Shown here one piece after another: positions 25,097 to 34,465 of a stretch of DNA of 40,427 nt. The DNA is from Promethearchaeota archaeon (GTDB lineage: Archaea > Asgardarchaeota > Lokiarchaeia > Sigyniarchaeales > SOKP01), in the NCBI GenBank assembly GCA_004524535.1, contig SDNY01000019.1:1-40427 (forward strand), read 5' to 3'. The notes beneath the pieces were generated by a model. It saw only the letters and a program-made list of their open reading frames with translations. It made no database searches and was not told the DNA's origin. Numbering within the stretch: the stretch's first letter is position 1; every line of letters begins with the position of its first letter. The position numbers were made by a program, and so were the translations under genes.

Positions 25097-25690
25097 GTGT
25101 TAATTAAGAGAGGGATCGAGATTATTATTCCTTATAGTCAACTATTGGCGATAAGAGAGGAGATTTACTATACTCTGGTATTTTCTTCTCAGTCCCGTCA
25201 TCCTGAATGGGGTTTAATGTCTCCTGAAGGCTATTTTCTCCAGTTTTCTCTGCTTTGGTCTGATGAATTACAAGATAAAATTAAGAAAGCATATAATATT
25301 TTACTGGAAATGTTTGAATTTGGTTCGGACACATTCTATATAAAATTTCGTACCGAATCCGGAGGGGGTGTTTCAACATTAAGAACTTCACTCGATTACC
25401 ATTATGGTAAGTATGGATTTACTAATGATCCCATAAAATTTAAACCTCAGGACGCAAAGCATAGAGCTAGAGCTGCCCAGAGCATTCTTTTCTACAGCTT
25501 CGTGCTCCCCGATGTATTCACTGATGTTTTGATTGGTCCCGCCCCACAAGCCAAATCATTTTTACTCGCAAACATTTTTAGTACGTTCTCAGCCTCGGAA
25601 ATAAGAACTTCCACAGTACCCGAACCTAGACTGCCTACTTTGTTCTGGGAGGAATCGATCCGGCCGGAGCCGATAAAGATGTGGTGTTAG
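25097..25690 (+). pseudogene. Hypothetical ORF, probably broken or chimeric, 197 aa
   Basis: The first ~115 residues look like a soluble protein (REEIYYTLVFSSQSRHPEWG, LMSPEGYFLQFSLLWSDELQ, FYIKFRTESGGG). After ~residue 120 composition changes to a Ser/Pro/Phe-rich sequence, while the opposite strand of the same bases (~25500-25625) reads a more protein-like GTVEVLISEAENVLKMFASK then NDLACGAGPIKTSVNTSGS to a stop. That suggests a fragment of another gene joined in reverse. The frame ends at 25690 overlapping the next ORF by 10 bp. I do not recognise any part. Confidence 0.35.
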
Positions 25691-26115
25691 AGAATGTCTT
25701 GATGGATTGGTTGGACCCTCCAACCAAATGGGCAATCTTTAACTATTTAGAGGGCAATCCAAAAGCTACTGATGATCAGTTAATAGCACAATTCCCTCAG
25801 GAAGATCCGAATTATTTAAGAGATTTTAACAAAGAATTCAAATCCGCTTATGTCTCCATATTACAGTATGAATTCGGGCAAATCTTTTCCCCGACCGATA
25901 TCAGATATTTTCTCGGGTTTCATGATATGGGACGGGATACTCAAAACTCAGGGACTCAAAAGAGAATGATCCACTTTATTTGGCAAGTATTTTTCAAGGA
26001 ATTATTTGATAAAATGGCTAGAGAGGAACAAGATAGAAATCATGAAGGAAATTTGTATGATTTAACAATAGATGAGTATTTATCAAGGAGAAGGTGGCTT
26101 TTTCCACCACTTTAG
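25681..26115 (+). CDS. Hypothetical protein or gene fragment, 144 aa
   Basis: The protein is helical and acidic (DWLDPPTKWAIFNYLEGNPK, DDQLIAQFPQEDPNYLRDF), with an ending rich in Arg and Trp (YLSRRRWLFPPL). The LEGNPKATDDQLIAQFP part resembles a small helix-turn-helix. The same frame continues upstream of the first codon (GGIDPAGADKDVVLENVLMD), so the reading was probably longer once. It lies in a decayed region beside the LRR gene's 3' end. Unknown function. Confidence 0.4.
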   Translation: MVLENVLMDWLDPPTKWAIFNYLEGNPKATDDQLIAQFPQEDPNYLRDFNKEFKSAYVSILQYEFGQIFSPTDIRYFLGFHDMGRDTQNSGTQKRMIHFIWQVFFKELFDKMAREEQDRNHEGNLYDLTIDEYLSRRRWLFPPL

Positions 26116-26159
26116 AGGATGCAATGAAGGATAATTTAACGGGACACCATAAAGAGGTA

Positions 26160-27533
26160 TCACTTATTTTTTCCGAAATATAATTCTACTCCTTTTTTTT
26201 CCAAAGCATTTGCTAGAGACCAATTTCTGGTGATTTTTGTTTCATTTAAGTATATTATCCTTAAGGGAAGGTGTAATATCTCTTGCGGGAGACCTCTAAT
26301 TGGATTATGACTTAGACTTAATTTTTTAAGGCATTTTAATTTATAAATCGAATCTGGTATTGATGTAAGATTATTGCCAACAAGCTCAAGTTCTTCTAAT
26401 AATCTTAGATTCCCTATAGATTCTGGAAGCGAATCTAATTTATTATTCCAAATAGATAATTTTTTTAATGACATAAGATCTCCAATTGATTCGGGGATTA
26501 ATTTCAGTTTATTATTACTAAGTTCGAGATATTTAAGCTTTCTTAATTTACCGATGGATTCGGGAACAGTACTTATGTCATTTTCGCTCAGATCGAGATA
26601 TCTAAGAAAAGTAAGATCTCCTATGGAGTCGGGGATGTTCTCTATTTCATTGTGATGTACATCCAGACGTTCAAGGGATTTAAGCTCTCCTATCCATTCT
26701 GGTATTTTTTTTAGTTTTCCGACTTGTAGAACAAGATGCTTCAAAAACTTTAATTCCGATAACCAGTCCGGTAATTCTTCATTAGGTGGAGCATAAAGAA
26801 TCAGAATTTCAAGGTCTTTCAATTTTCTTATGGGCTCCGGTATCTCATTAAGTCCAGAACAATCGAAATTAAGACCCGCCACTTTACCTTCCTTCCACAT
26901 GATCGCATTATATATAGATTCTAATCGGGATACTCTAAACCATAATTGTCTTAATCCATGATGTTTAAGATTTTTAAGCATGATTCCCTCTAACTCCTCG
27001 ACGACCTCGATGTCCGATTTGAATAATACCCTTCGCTCCTCTTTTGTGAGGATATCTATATATCCTTTACTATTACAAAAGAATTCCCGTATTTTTTGCG
27101 GACCTTCCAAGAAGCGTTTTACGACTTCTTCTTTAAAGATTCTATTCGCAAGAGGATCCCCCGCTTCCGCCAATTCTTTCAGCAAAGGAAATGCCAGATT
27201 CGAGTGCAGCAGACGCATATCATAACCGCTCTCCGCCCAGACCTGAAGGTTGGACGAGTGCGCCCAGAACTCGGTTTCAGGAGGAATTCCATATACGGTC
27301 AGTGCATCTTCTTCTGAAGAAGGCGCATTTAGTGTCTCCATCGACTTATCCAATAAATCCGCCGCCTCGTCAATCGATTTAATCTCATCATATTTCTCTC
27401 TGTTCTCCTCACTGATATTGAAGAGTAGATATTTGCATTGCAAATATGGATAGTCATCTCCCTTTATGTAGATATTGGTTATTCCATCCTCTAATTTCAG
27501 CGTAAGATAGTCATTTACTTTGAACACATGCAT
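26160..27533 (-). CDS. Leucine-rich-repeat protein with Asgard N-terminal domain (paralogue 2)
   Basis: 457 aa, no signal peptide. The first ~150 residues match the LRR gene at 3309-4919: VFKVNDYLTLKLEDGITNIY, LQCKYLLF, IPPETEFWAHSSNLQVWAE, LLHSNLAFPLLKELAEAGDP. From ~residue 213 to 440 run nine to ten LRRs of 23 residues (for example LRYLDLSENDISTVPESIGK). The long helical block of the first paralogue is missing. LRR arrays usually bind proteins. The leader of both genes also matches (ATTCTATGATA about 30 bp before the start), so control may be shared. A few gene fragments lie at the 3' side of both. Confidence 0.82.
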   Translation of the reverse strand: MHVFKVNDYLTLKLEDGITNIYIKGDDYPYLQCKYLLFNISEENREKYDEIKSIDEAADLLDKSMETLNAPSSEEDALTVYGIPPETEFWAHSSNLQVWAESGYDMRLLHSNLAFPLLKELAEAGDPLANRIFKEEVVKRFLEGPQKIREFFCNSKGYIDILTKEERRVLFKSDIEVVEELEGIMLKNLKHHGLRQLWFRVSRLESIYNAIMWKEGKVAGLNFDCSGLNEIPEPIRKLKDLEILILYAPPNEELPDWLSELKFLKHLVLQVGKLKKIPEWIGELKSLERLDVHHNEIENIPDSIGDLTFLRYLDLSENDISTVPESIGKLRKLKYLELSNNKLKLIPESIGDLMSLKKLSIWNNKLDSLPESIGNLRLLEELELVGNNLTSIPDSIYKLKCLKKLSLSHNPIRGLPQEILHLPLRIIYLNETKITRNWSLANALEKKGVELYFGKNK

Positions 27534-27958
27534 TTTTTAAAAAATAACTTATTCAATTATTCTATGATATAATTTTAAATTCAGAAATATAAATTTGATC
27601 TCTCTTAAAATTTATTATGTTTTTAAGATTGATTTTTACATATTATTTAAAGGCAAAAAAGAAAATTTGATACATTTCTGTTCGGTTTTTCAGTTGATTT
27701 TTCATTAAGTCTCACTCTGATCCTTCCCATTCAGAGAATTCAGAGCATTTTTCAAAAAAGATTCAAATCTTAAATTCATAATAATAACATCTAAATTAAA
27801 TAGTATTAATCTTTTTTATTTTCTTTTTTTTATTTAGAACCCATCAAGATTTTAACTCTGATTTTTCCGTAAGAATAATTCAGATGATTTTTTACTTCTG
27901 ATTTATATACCTAAATTTTAAAAAGGTTTAATTTAAATGTAATTTTTGAAAAATTATA
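27534..27958. other. 425-bp intergenic region, AT-rich
   Basis: It separates the divergent LRR and UbiA genes. The first ~60 bp resemble the leader of the other LRR gene. I see no ORF worth reporting, no tRNA and no clear repeat. Promoters for both genes must be here, but AT-richness hides the boxes. Confidence 0.5.
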
Positions 27959-28894
27959 ATGTCTAGGAAAATCAAAAACCTTCTAAATCTTCTGAGATTA
28001 AGACAATGGTACAAAAATGGTTTAATTTTTGTAGGGGCATTTTTTAGTGGAAATATACTTGATTTCTTTGTTTTATCCTTACTCATTATTGGCTTCGCTA
28101 TCCTATGTTGTGCCTCTTCAATCAATTACATTATAAATGATATAAGAGATATTGAAAAAGATAAAAAACATCCAGAAAAATTTGAAAAACGACCTCTTGC
28201 ATCTGGAGAATTATCTGTTTTTTTTGCTATTCTTTTATTGGCACTATTAGTTGGAGTTATAGTTATCTTAACTTTCCTTTTCATCATTCCAAATTGGAAT
28301 TTTGTTATTATGGTAATATTAATCTTAATAACAGGTCAATTATACAATCTCCTTTTTAAAAACTATGCCTTTATAGATATTTTATCTTTGTCATTAATCT
28401 ATCTATGGAGGGCTTTAGCAGGATGCTTCTTAATTGAAGTTTTTATTTCACCTTGGTTATTCTTAGCTATTTTTGAACTCGCATTATTTTTGGTAATTGC
28501 TAAGAGGAAGGGCGATTTAATACTTATTGGTGAAGAAAAAGCCCTTGAGCATAAAAAAAGCTACGATCAGTATTCACTTACATTATTAGATCAATTTCAT
28601 GTGATTATAGCGGGATCTTTATTTATTACTTATTCCTTATACCTTATATTACATTTTGATCTATTTTCAGCGGAAAAAGTTAATTTACACGAATATATAA
28701 CGATTTTAACAATTCCATTGTCTCTTTTTATTATTATGCGATATATGTATTTAACTTCAGCTAAACCAAAGATTGCACGTAATACAGAAAAGGCACTATT
28801 AGATCCTGGAATATTAATTGCTGGTATATGTCTATTAGGAATATTAACGTATTCCTTTTATATAAAACTATTTCTAAAGTTACTGAATCTCTGA
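27959..28894 (+). CDS. UbiA-family prenyltransferase (decaprenyl-phosphate phosphoribosyltransferase-like)
   Basis: 311 aa with ~8-9 membrane helices. The start LLRLRQWYKNGLIFVGAFFS matches the R-x-x-QW-KN-L-F signature of decaprenyl-phosphate phosphoribosyltransferase-type UbiA proteins. The first Asp-rich motif is NDIRDIEKDKKHPEKFEKRP (residues 58-77), binding diphosphate through Mg. The second acidic motif is less clear around YDQYSLTLLDQF. In bacteria this group moves a phosphoribosyl unit to polyprenyl phosphate. In archaea members may act on other lipid carriers. It heads a likely operon with PHP and DUF362 genes (gaps of 19 and 10 bp). Confidence 0.85.
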   Translation: MSRKIKNLLNLLRLRQWYKNGLIFVGAFFSGNILDFFVLSLLIIGFAILCCASSINYIINDIRDIEKDKKHPEKFEKRPLASGELSVFFAILLLALLVGVIVILTFLFIIPNWNFVIMVILILITGQLYNLLFKNYAFIDILSLSLIYLWRALAGCFLIEVFISPWLFLAIFELALFLVIAKRKGDLILIGEEKALEHKKSYDQYSLTLLDQFHVIIAGSLFITYSLYLILHFDLFSAEKVNLHEYITILTIPLSLFIIMRYMYLTSAKPKIARNTEKALLDPGILIAGICLLGILTYSFYIKLFLKLLNL

Positions 28895-28913
28895 ATTTTC
28901 AAGGTTTTAAAAG

Positions 28914-29597
28914 ATGAATTCTATTAAGCTAGATCTTCACGTACATACATGTTATTCAGGAGATTCTCTAATTAAACCAAAAGACGTTGTTAACTATGTT
29001 AAATTAAAAGGCTTAGATGGCTTCGCTATAACGGATCATCAAACTTTAAAAGGTTTTAAGATATCAAATAAAATTGGTCGTAATAAAGATATCATTGTTA
29101 TCCCCGGTATGGAAATTAATACCCATATTGGAGAAATCATAATTCTCTTTATTGAAGATGATATTAAATTTAATGATAATAATTTTAATACTATTGTCGA
29201 GAAAGTAAAAGATAATAATGGTCTAATCGTAATCCCTCATCCTTTTGATTTTTTAAGAGATAATAGGCTAAAAATGAATCTCTTAAATGATAATATTATC
29301 AATAAATTTATTGATGGTATAGAAATTATAAATTCACGAATTATCTTTAAAAAATGTATTACCAAAGCAAAAAATTTTAATAAAAAATATAATCTATTTG
29401 AAACTGGCGGTTCTGATGCTCATACTTTAAAGGAAATTGGAAATGGCTACACATTAATTCGAGATGCTGATAAATCCTTCGAAAGTATCAAAAACTGCCT
29501 ATTAGAGAAAAAATCAAGGAGTATGGGAATGCTTTCAAGTCCTCTTGTCCATGTTAAAACCGTGTTCAATAAAATAAAAAAAGGACTCTACTTTTAA
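28914..29597 (+). CDS. PHP domain metal-dependent phosphoesterase
   Basis: 227 aa covering a complete PHP domain. Metal-binding motifs in order: LDLHVHTCYSGDS, FAITDHQTL, PGMEINTHIGE, VIPHPFDFL, and near the end ETGGSDAHTLKEIG. PHP proteins hydrolyse phosphate mono- or diesters such as 3'-phosphoadenosine or histidinol phosphate using a trinuclear metal site. The substrate here is not known. It sits in a tight cluster between the UbiA and DUF362 genes, which suggests a shared pathway, perhaps removing a phosphate from a prenyl-linked intermediate (inference). Confidence 0.9.
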   Translation: MNSIKLDLHVHTCYSGDSLIKPKDVVNYVKLKGLDGFAITDHQTLKGFKISNKIGRNKDIIVIPGMEINTHIGEIIILFIEDDIKFNDNNFNTIVEKVKDNNGLIVIPHPFDFLRDNRLKMNLLNDNIINKFIDGIEIINSRIIFKKCITKAKNFNKKYNLFETGGSDAHTLKEIGNGYTLIRDADKSFESIKNCLLEKKSRSMGMLSSPLVHVKTVFNKIKKGLYF

Positions 29598-29607
29598 TTA
29601 TATAGTT

Positions 29608-30807
29608 ATGCCAGAAAAACCTCAAATATTTGTAATAAAAACCTCTCCAAAAACAGTTCTAGAGGACTATGCAAAATTAATGCATATGGCTGAATATCAA
29701 AAACATTTTCCAAAAAATCTCCAGACGCTAATCAAACTCAACCTTAGTTGGTCTAAATTCTTTCCGTCATGTTCTAGCCCCCCATGGCAAGTAGAAGGCG
29801 TTCTAAAAGCTATGATAGAAGATGGTTATGATCCAAATAAGCTTTTTACAGCAGAAAATCGCACCGTTGTAACTAACATCGCGAAAGGTCTAGAAGGTAA
29901 TAAATGGAAACCAATAATTAAAAAGTATGGCACCTGGTTTGTGCCTTTAACTAAAATCCCCTTCATACCTTATAATGATCAGTTAAGATCAAAATTTGAA
30001 TCATTGAAAGATAAAGAATTACACGTTTTAGATTCAAAAATTTTTCCAAAAGGGTTCAGAATTCCGGAATTTTATATAGGAAAACCAATAATTCATTTAC
30101 CTACTATGAAGACTCATGGCCATACGGGAGCTATTGGTGGCTCTTTAAAAGATACAAGAGATGAGATGAAAAATGGTGGAATTACATGTGCGATGAAAAA
30201 TGCATTTGGTGGGCTTTTGACAAAAAGACGTCATTTTAGTCATCAATATATATCCGAAGTATTAGTCGATCTACTAATTATTCAAAAACAGATCCATCCT
30301 GAAATAATGGCAATTGTAGATGGAACTGTTTGCGGTGATGGTGCAGGTCCAAGAACAATGATTCCACGAATTAAGAATTATTTACTTGTGGGATATGACC
30401 AGGTTGCTGTTGATGCAGTTGTTGCAAAAATTTTAGGGTTTGATCCCCTTAAGTTACCCGCTATAAAAATTGCTCATGATGAGGGTTTAGGCTGCGGAGA
30501 TTTTAAACAAATTGAAATAATTGGGGAGGATTTATCTGAGATTAATTGGAATTTTAAAGTAAAAAGGAGTTTGGTAATTTGGGGTGATCAGATGGTAAGA
30601 AAAGGAAAATTATCCTTTTTACATCCGATGATGCATAATAAGCTTTTTATGGCTTTACCTATTTTAGGCTCACTTGTTTATCATGATATGGTTTGGTACC
30701 CAACTATCGGTAAAAAAAGGATCAAAAATTTTATGAAGACAAGTTGGGGAAAGATGTTTCAAAATTATCCTGCGAAAACTCAAGGCTTAATTAACCAACA
30801 TAATTAA
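29608..30807 (+). CDS. DUF362 family protein
   Basis: 399 aa. The DUF362 core shows HLPTMKTHGHTGAIGGSLKD, CAMKNAFGGL, IMAIVDGTVCGDGAGPRTM, LLVGYDQVAVDAVVAKILGF and KIAHDEGLGCGDF. The family is widespread in archaea and anaerobes, often with an added ferredoxin domain, and its enzymatic role is unproven. No extra 4Fe-4S cluster is present here. It ends with a four-base convergent overlap with the methyltransferase gene, and is the last gene of the UbiA-PHP-DUF362 cluster. Confidence 0.9.
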   Translation: MPEKPQIFVIKTSPKTVLEDYAKLMHMAEYQKHFPKNLQTLIKLNLSWSKFFPSCSSPPWQVEGVLKAMIEDGYDPNKLFTAENRTVVTNIAKGLEGNKWKPIIKKYGTWFVPLTKIPFIPYNDQLRSKFESLKDKELHVLDSKIFPKGFRIPEFYIGKPIIHLPTMKTHGHTGAIGGSLKDTRDEMKNGGITCAMKNAFGGLLTKRRHFSHQYISEVLVDLLIIQKQIHPEIMAIVDGTVCGDGAGPRTMIPRIKNYLLVGYDQVAVDAVVAKILGFDPLKLPAIKIAHDEGLGCGDFKQIEIIGEDLSEINWNFKVKRSLVIWGDQMVRKGKLSFLHPMMHNKLFMALPILGSLVYHDMVWYPTIGKKRIKNFMKTSWGKMFQNYPAKTQGLINQHN

Positions 30808-31586
30808 TCTAATAATTTTTTTACCCATTCCGAGTAATCAAAATCTATCTTTATCTTATCAATTCTATAATGAATTAAAAATTCAATCGAACCCCCTTTC
30901 CCTAAGAGGGGAGATTTTATTATTCCATAAGGAAAAAATAGATTGCTTTTACTCCAATTCAATAATTCAATCAAAATCTTATAGATCTTTTCTGGATCAA
31001 GGATAATTTTAAAAGTACTTTCCTGATGGAAATCAGTTTCAAATAATGGTTTTACTAATACAATAATATCTCCGCCTTTTTTCAAATAATTCTTTATATT
31101 TGGAAGAATGTCCTTTAAAGAAGCAAAAGTAATATCAATTGTACAAACATCGACTTTTTCTTCTAATTTATTTAGTACTCGGGCATCAATACCTAAAAGT
31201 GGAATCACCCGGTTCTTCATCTTTTCACATCTTAAAGATGGATGAAGAAGATCTTCGGCTGTATCAATTGCGTATACTTTTGAAGCACCATGCTTTAAAA
31301 GACAGTCGGTAAAACCCCCAACACTCGCTCCAACATCAGCACACACTTTATTTTCAATTGGTATTGAAAATTCTTTAATCGCTGCTTCTAGTTTAAGTCC
31401 CCCTCTTCCGACATAAGGAAATTCTTTTTTTAAACGAATATCGTACCTGTTATCTACTCTTTTTCCGGGTTTTTTTATTTCTACGCCATTCACAAGAACG
31501 TATCCGTTTCTAATCAACCATTGCGCTTTTGTTCTGCTCTCGACCAGTCGCTTGTCTACTAGCAATATATCTAATCGTTCTTTCAT
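30804..31586 (-). CDS. TlyA-type rRNA (2'-O) methyltransferase with S4 domain
   Basis: 260 aa. The N-terminal ~60 residues form an S4 RNA-binding domain (ERLDILLVDKRLVESRTKAQ, WLIRNGYVLVNG). The rest is an FtsJ/RrmJ-like SAM domain beginning at GRGGLKLEAAIKEF, with the SAM motif CADVGASVGGFTDCLLKHG, DTAEDLLHP and VKPLFE. TlyA methylates ribosomal RNA ribose in bacteria. In archaea it is less usual, so bacterial ancestry is possible. It is divergent from the KH-like gene and convergent with DUF362. Confidence 0.93.
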   Translation of the reverse strand: MKERLDILLVDKRLVESRTKAQWLIRNGYVLVNGVEIKKPGKRVDNRYDIRLKKEFPYVGRGGLKLEAAIKEFSIPIENKVCADVGASVGGFTDCLLKHGASKVYAIDTAEDLLHPSLRCEKMKNRVIPLLGIDARVLNKLEEKVDVCTIDITFASLKDILPNIKNYLKKGGDIIVLVKPLFETDFHQESTFKIILDPEKIYKILIELLNWSKSNLFFPYGIIKSPLLGKGGSIEFLIHYRIDKIKIDFDYSEWVKKLLD

Positions 31587-31640
31587 TCTATATTTAATTA
31601 ATTAAGAGGAGTTTAAATCTATTACATAAAATTTACTTAT

Positions 31641-32147
31641 ATGGATAGTTTATTAGAAGAAAAATCGTTTTTAACTCAGAAAGTAAAAATTAAAAAAAAA
31701 TACTCAAATAAAGAAATCCAACTTCATCACTTTTTTCATCAAAAGACTAAAATTTTTCCTGAAAACGTCATAATTCATAATCAATTCATTTTCTTTTTTG
31801 TAAAGAGCGAAGATTATTTTAAAGCGAAGCGATTATTGAAAAATTTAAGAACACAATTAATTGATAAAAAAATTTTAATTATTCGATCTGAGACAACATT
31901 AATAAAATTATTATTTAGCTTTTTTCCGGACACCTATATTCACGATATTACTTTAAGCATTGTAGAAAATACTGGAAAGAGGTTGGTTAAAATAATCTTT
32001 TTATTTTATGAAGATAGAGGAATAGCAGTCGGTCGCAGCGGAGATTATATTAATCTTGTTAATAAAATCTTTGAAAATTATATTACATTAGAAAAATTTA
32101 ACACTTCAATAGAAATAAAATGTGAAATTATTGAATTAGAATATTAA
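31641..32147 (+). CDS. Hypothetical protein with NusA-like KH motif
   Basis: 168 aa, soluble, basic N-terminus. The sequence EDRGIAVGRSGDYINLVNKI (residues ~128-147) resembles the GxxG loop and following helix of KH domains, close to the A-IG-GG-N pattern in archaeal NusA-like RNA-binding proteins. The preceding IHDITLSIVENTGKRLVKII gives matching strands. The N-terminal half (residues 1-100) could hold a second degenerate domain. RNA binding is inferred from the single motif. It lies between a methyltransferase and a membrane protein gene, so context says little. Confidence 0.5.
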   Translation: MDSLLEEKSFLTQKVKIKKKYSNKEIQLHHFFHQKTKIFPENVIIHNQFIFFFVKSEDYFKAKRLLKNLRTQLIDKKILIIRSETTLIKLLFSFFPDTYIHDITLSIVENTGKRLVKIIFLFYEDRGIAVGRSGDYINLVNKIFENYITLEKFNTSIEIKCEIIELEY

Positions 32148-32157
32148 ATATACTAAA

Positions 32158-33282
32158 CTATTCCCTACTATTTTCAAACTCTTTCTTTAATGCCACCACA
32201 TCAATATTTTCAAGCTTACATGCTAAAAAGATTGCCATCTTTCCCATTTGTACTTTTATAGAGAATTTTGATCTCCATCTTTTATGAATTGCTCTTAATG
32301 CTAATCCCATTAATGCTGATGTAATAAAAAAAGCAATAAAAAAATAAAATATACTTAGCTGACCATAAAATAGGAAAAATAATACATTGTGTCCCAAATA
32401 AACGGTAAGAGAATAATATGAGAAGTAATATGAAAACTTATAACTTTTCTTTGTATCGAAATAACCATATCCTTCAATAGTTAACAAAATTGACACCGCA
32501 ATTATAATAATTGATATCGAAAAGGGTACCCAAGCAAATGGGTAATCTATCCAAAATAATTCACCTATAAATATTACGCCGAGAATTAATATAACTATAC
32601 CAATTATAAATGAAGGAATTACAATCTTATTTCTTAAAGCTAACCTTCTTTTAGCAATATCTTCTATTTGAAATACTTCAAAGAGTAGATCTCCAAAAAC
32701 CGTACCCAATATATAAAAAGCATAGGAGACTAAAACCGGATATAAAAATAATGGATAATATAAAAGATGAAATAATATTCCATAGATGTTTAATTGCCCT
32801 TCATATGACCATAGAATAGTAATAATAATTTGATTAATAATTATAATAATAAATGAATAAATTAATCTAAAGAGTTTTGAAGTTTTAAAGAATGGATAGG
32901 ACATTAACATTGAAAACGCAAGAGCTAATAAAATAAACCATGCCCATATCCATGTTATATCGTAAATTACTAAAGCAACAACAATGTTATAACTAAAAGC
33001 AATAACCAATAATATTAATGCCCGAAAATAATACTCTTTTTTCATTATACGAGCATTATAATTCTCTAATTCTTTAGCTTTGATAGAAGCATTCCGATAC
33101 CATAAGATTAAACTTACACCTGAGAGCCATATAAAAGCTGGACCAAAAATTTTATCAATTAGAAGTCTAGAAATGTCATTAAACCATGCATCTTCCTTTC
33201 TAAGCCACCATGTACGTAAATGAACCCATACCATGCCGAGAATAATCAAGCCACGGGCAATGTCGAGAGTCTTTATTCTCAT
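32158..33282 (-). CDS. DUF1624 / HGSNAT-like multi-pass membrane protein (copy 1)
   Basis: 374 aa with ~10 hydrophobic helices. The start IKTLDIARGLIILGMVWVHL matches the R-x-x-x-D-x-x-RG-x-x-x-x-x-M-x-x-H motif of DUF1624 and heparan-alpha-glucosaminide acetyltransferase relatives, which carry an acetyl group from cytosolic acetyl-CoA across a membrane onto a sugar through a His. The His at HLRTWW fits that role. The end RWRSKFSIKVQMGKMAIFL is a cytoplasmic tail shared with the next gene. It follows that paralogue in the same direction 71 bp downstream. Confidence 0.8.
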   Translation of the reverse strand: MRIKTLDIARGLIILGMVWVHLRTWWLRKEDAWFNDISRLLIDKIFGPAFIWLSGVSLILWYRNASIKAKELENYNARIMKKEYYFRALILLVIAFSYNIVVALVIYDITWIWAWFILLALAFSMLMSYPFFKTSKLFRLIYSFIIIIINQIIITILWSYEGQLNIYGILFHLLYYPLFLYPVLVSYAFYILGTVFGDLLFEVFQIEDIAKRRLALRNKIVIPSFIIGIVILILGVIFIGELFWIDYPFAWVPFSISIIIIAVSILLTIEGYGYFDTKKSYKFSYYFSYYSLTVYLGHNVLFFLFYGQLSIFYFFIAFFITSALMGLALRAIHKRWRSKFSIKVQMGKMAIFLACKLENIDVVALKKEFENSRE

Positions 33283-33353
33283 TTCTTTAAATCTAATTGA
33301 TTAATTCAAGTTATTTATATAAAAATAATCTACTTTAGCCTTTATAATAATTT

Positions 33354-34454
33354 TTAAAAAGTAGTTTTTTTTATCTTTTTTTCTTCAATCTTTTTTGCTA
33401 GCCCGCTTGCTAATTTTCCTAGTTGAGCTTTTAAAGAAGCCCTATAACCCCATTTTTTATATATAAACCTGAAAATTAAACCAATGATAATAAATATCAC
33501 AGCAATATAAATCCAAATTTCAAATTTATTTAATTGACGGTAAAATAAGAAATATAATACATTATGGGCCAAATAAATAACCAGAGAATAATAAGAATAA
33601 TAGAATAGAAATTTATAGCTTTTTTTAGTTTTGTAAAATACAAATTCTTCAAAAAACAATAAAACTGATACTAGAGTTAATTGTATTCCTAAAGAATATA
33701 TTAACCAAATATAACTCCGATTTTTTGGAGGAAATTTAAAAGAAATACTATATATTATGAGAATTGGTCCTATTATCATTAAGGGAAGTAAATATTTTTT
33801 CATTAAAACCAATTTTCTCTCTTTTTGATTTTCTATACGATAAACATCGAATAATAATTCTCCTAAAACCGTTCCAAATAAGAAAAAAGGAAACATAGGT
33901 ACTATTGGATCAAGACTCCAATTATTATATAAAATATGGTATAATACTCCAAGGTAATTAGAATCATTTCGAAATGGATATAATGTTTCAAATAAGATTA
34001 TATGTGAAATCCAAAAGATTATTCCAAGAAAGATCCTGAATAATTTGGGAGTTTTCAACAACGGCCACCCAATAAATAATGAAATAGCAACCGTCAATAA
34101 AATAAACCATGTCCAGATCATATATGGATCACCTGTCCCTATTGCTATAAATACGTTATAAATCAAAGCGACTATTAATATGAAAAAGGCTCTTAAAAAA
34201 TATTCATTTCTTATGCGATTTTTTGTATATCCCTCCGATATTTCAATTTTGGCAATTCTATTATTTTGTGAAATCGCTGTGCTAATTCCTGAAACAAATA
34301 GGAATGCGGCAGCTCCTATAGGATCTAAAATATCAAATGTTAGAAGATAAAACCATCTATCCTTGTCTCTTATCCACCAAGCGAGCAGATGACCGATCAT
34401 CATCCATGTCATTGACAGTCCTCTTAAAATATCGATACTCTTGATACGTTTCAT
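33354..34454 (-). CDS. DUF1624 / HGSNAT-like multi-pass membrane protein (copy 2)
   Basis: 366 aa, ~10 helices, paralogous along its length to the gene at 32158-33282 (IKSIDILRGLSMTWMMIGHL, then FLFVSGIS, YNVFIAIG, YLAHNVLYFLFYRQLNKF, and a tail WGYRASLKAQLGKLASGLAK). Probably an acyl transfer enzyme acting on a membrane sugar or lipid. The two copies arose by tandem duplication and have drifted far apart. It is 11 bp downstream of the RuvC-like gene, so all three may be one transcript. Confidence 0.8.
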   Translation of the reverse strand: MKRIKSIDILRGLSMTWMMIGHLLAWWIRDKDRWFYLLTFDILDPIGAAAFLFVSGISTAISQNNRIAKIEISEGYTKNRIRNEYFLRAFFILIVALIYNVFIAIGTGDPYMIWTWFILLTVAISLFIGWPLLKTPKLFRIFLGIIFWISHIILFETLYPFRNDSNYLGVLYHILYNNWSLDPIVPMFPFFLFGTVLGELLFDVYRIENQKERKLVLMKKYLLPLMIIGPILIIYSISFKFPPKNRSYIWLIYSLGIQLTLVSVLLFFEEFVFYKTKKSYKFLFYYSYYSLVIYLAHNVLYFLFYRQLNKFEIWIYIAVIFIIIGLIFRFIYKKWGYRASLKAQLGKLASGLAKKIEEKKIKKTTF

Positions 34455-34465
34455 AATTAGAACTC

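Noticed and set aside
26374-27453. Several plus-strand ORFs opposite the second LRR gene
   Set aside because: They are repetitive Ser-rich reflections of the LRR codons on the other strand.
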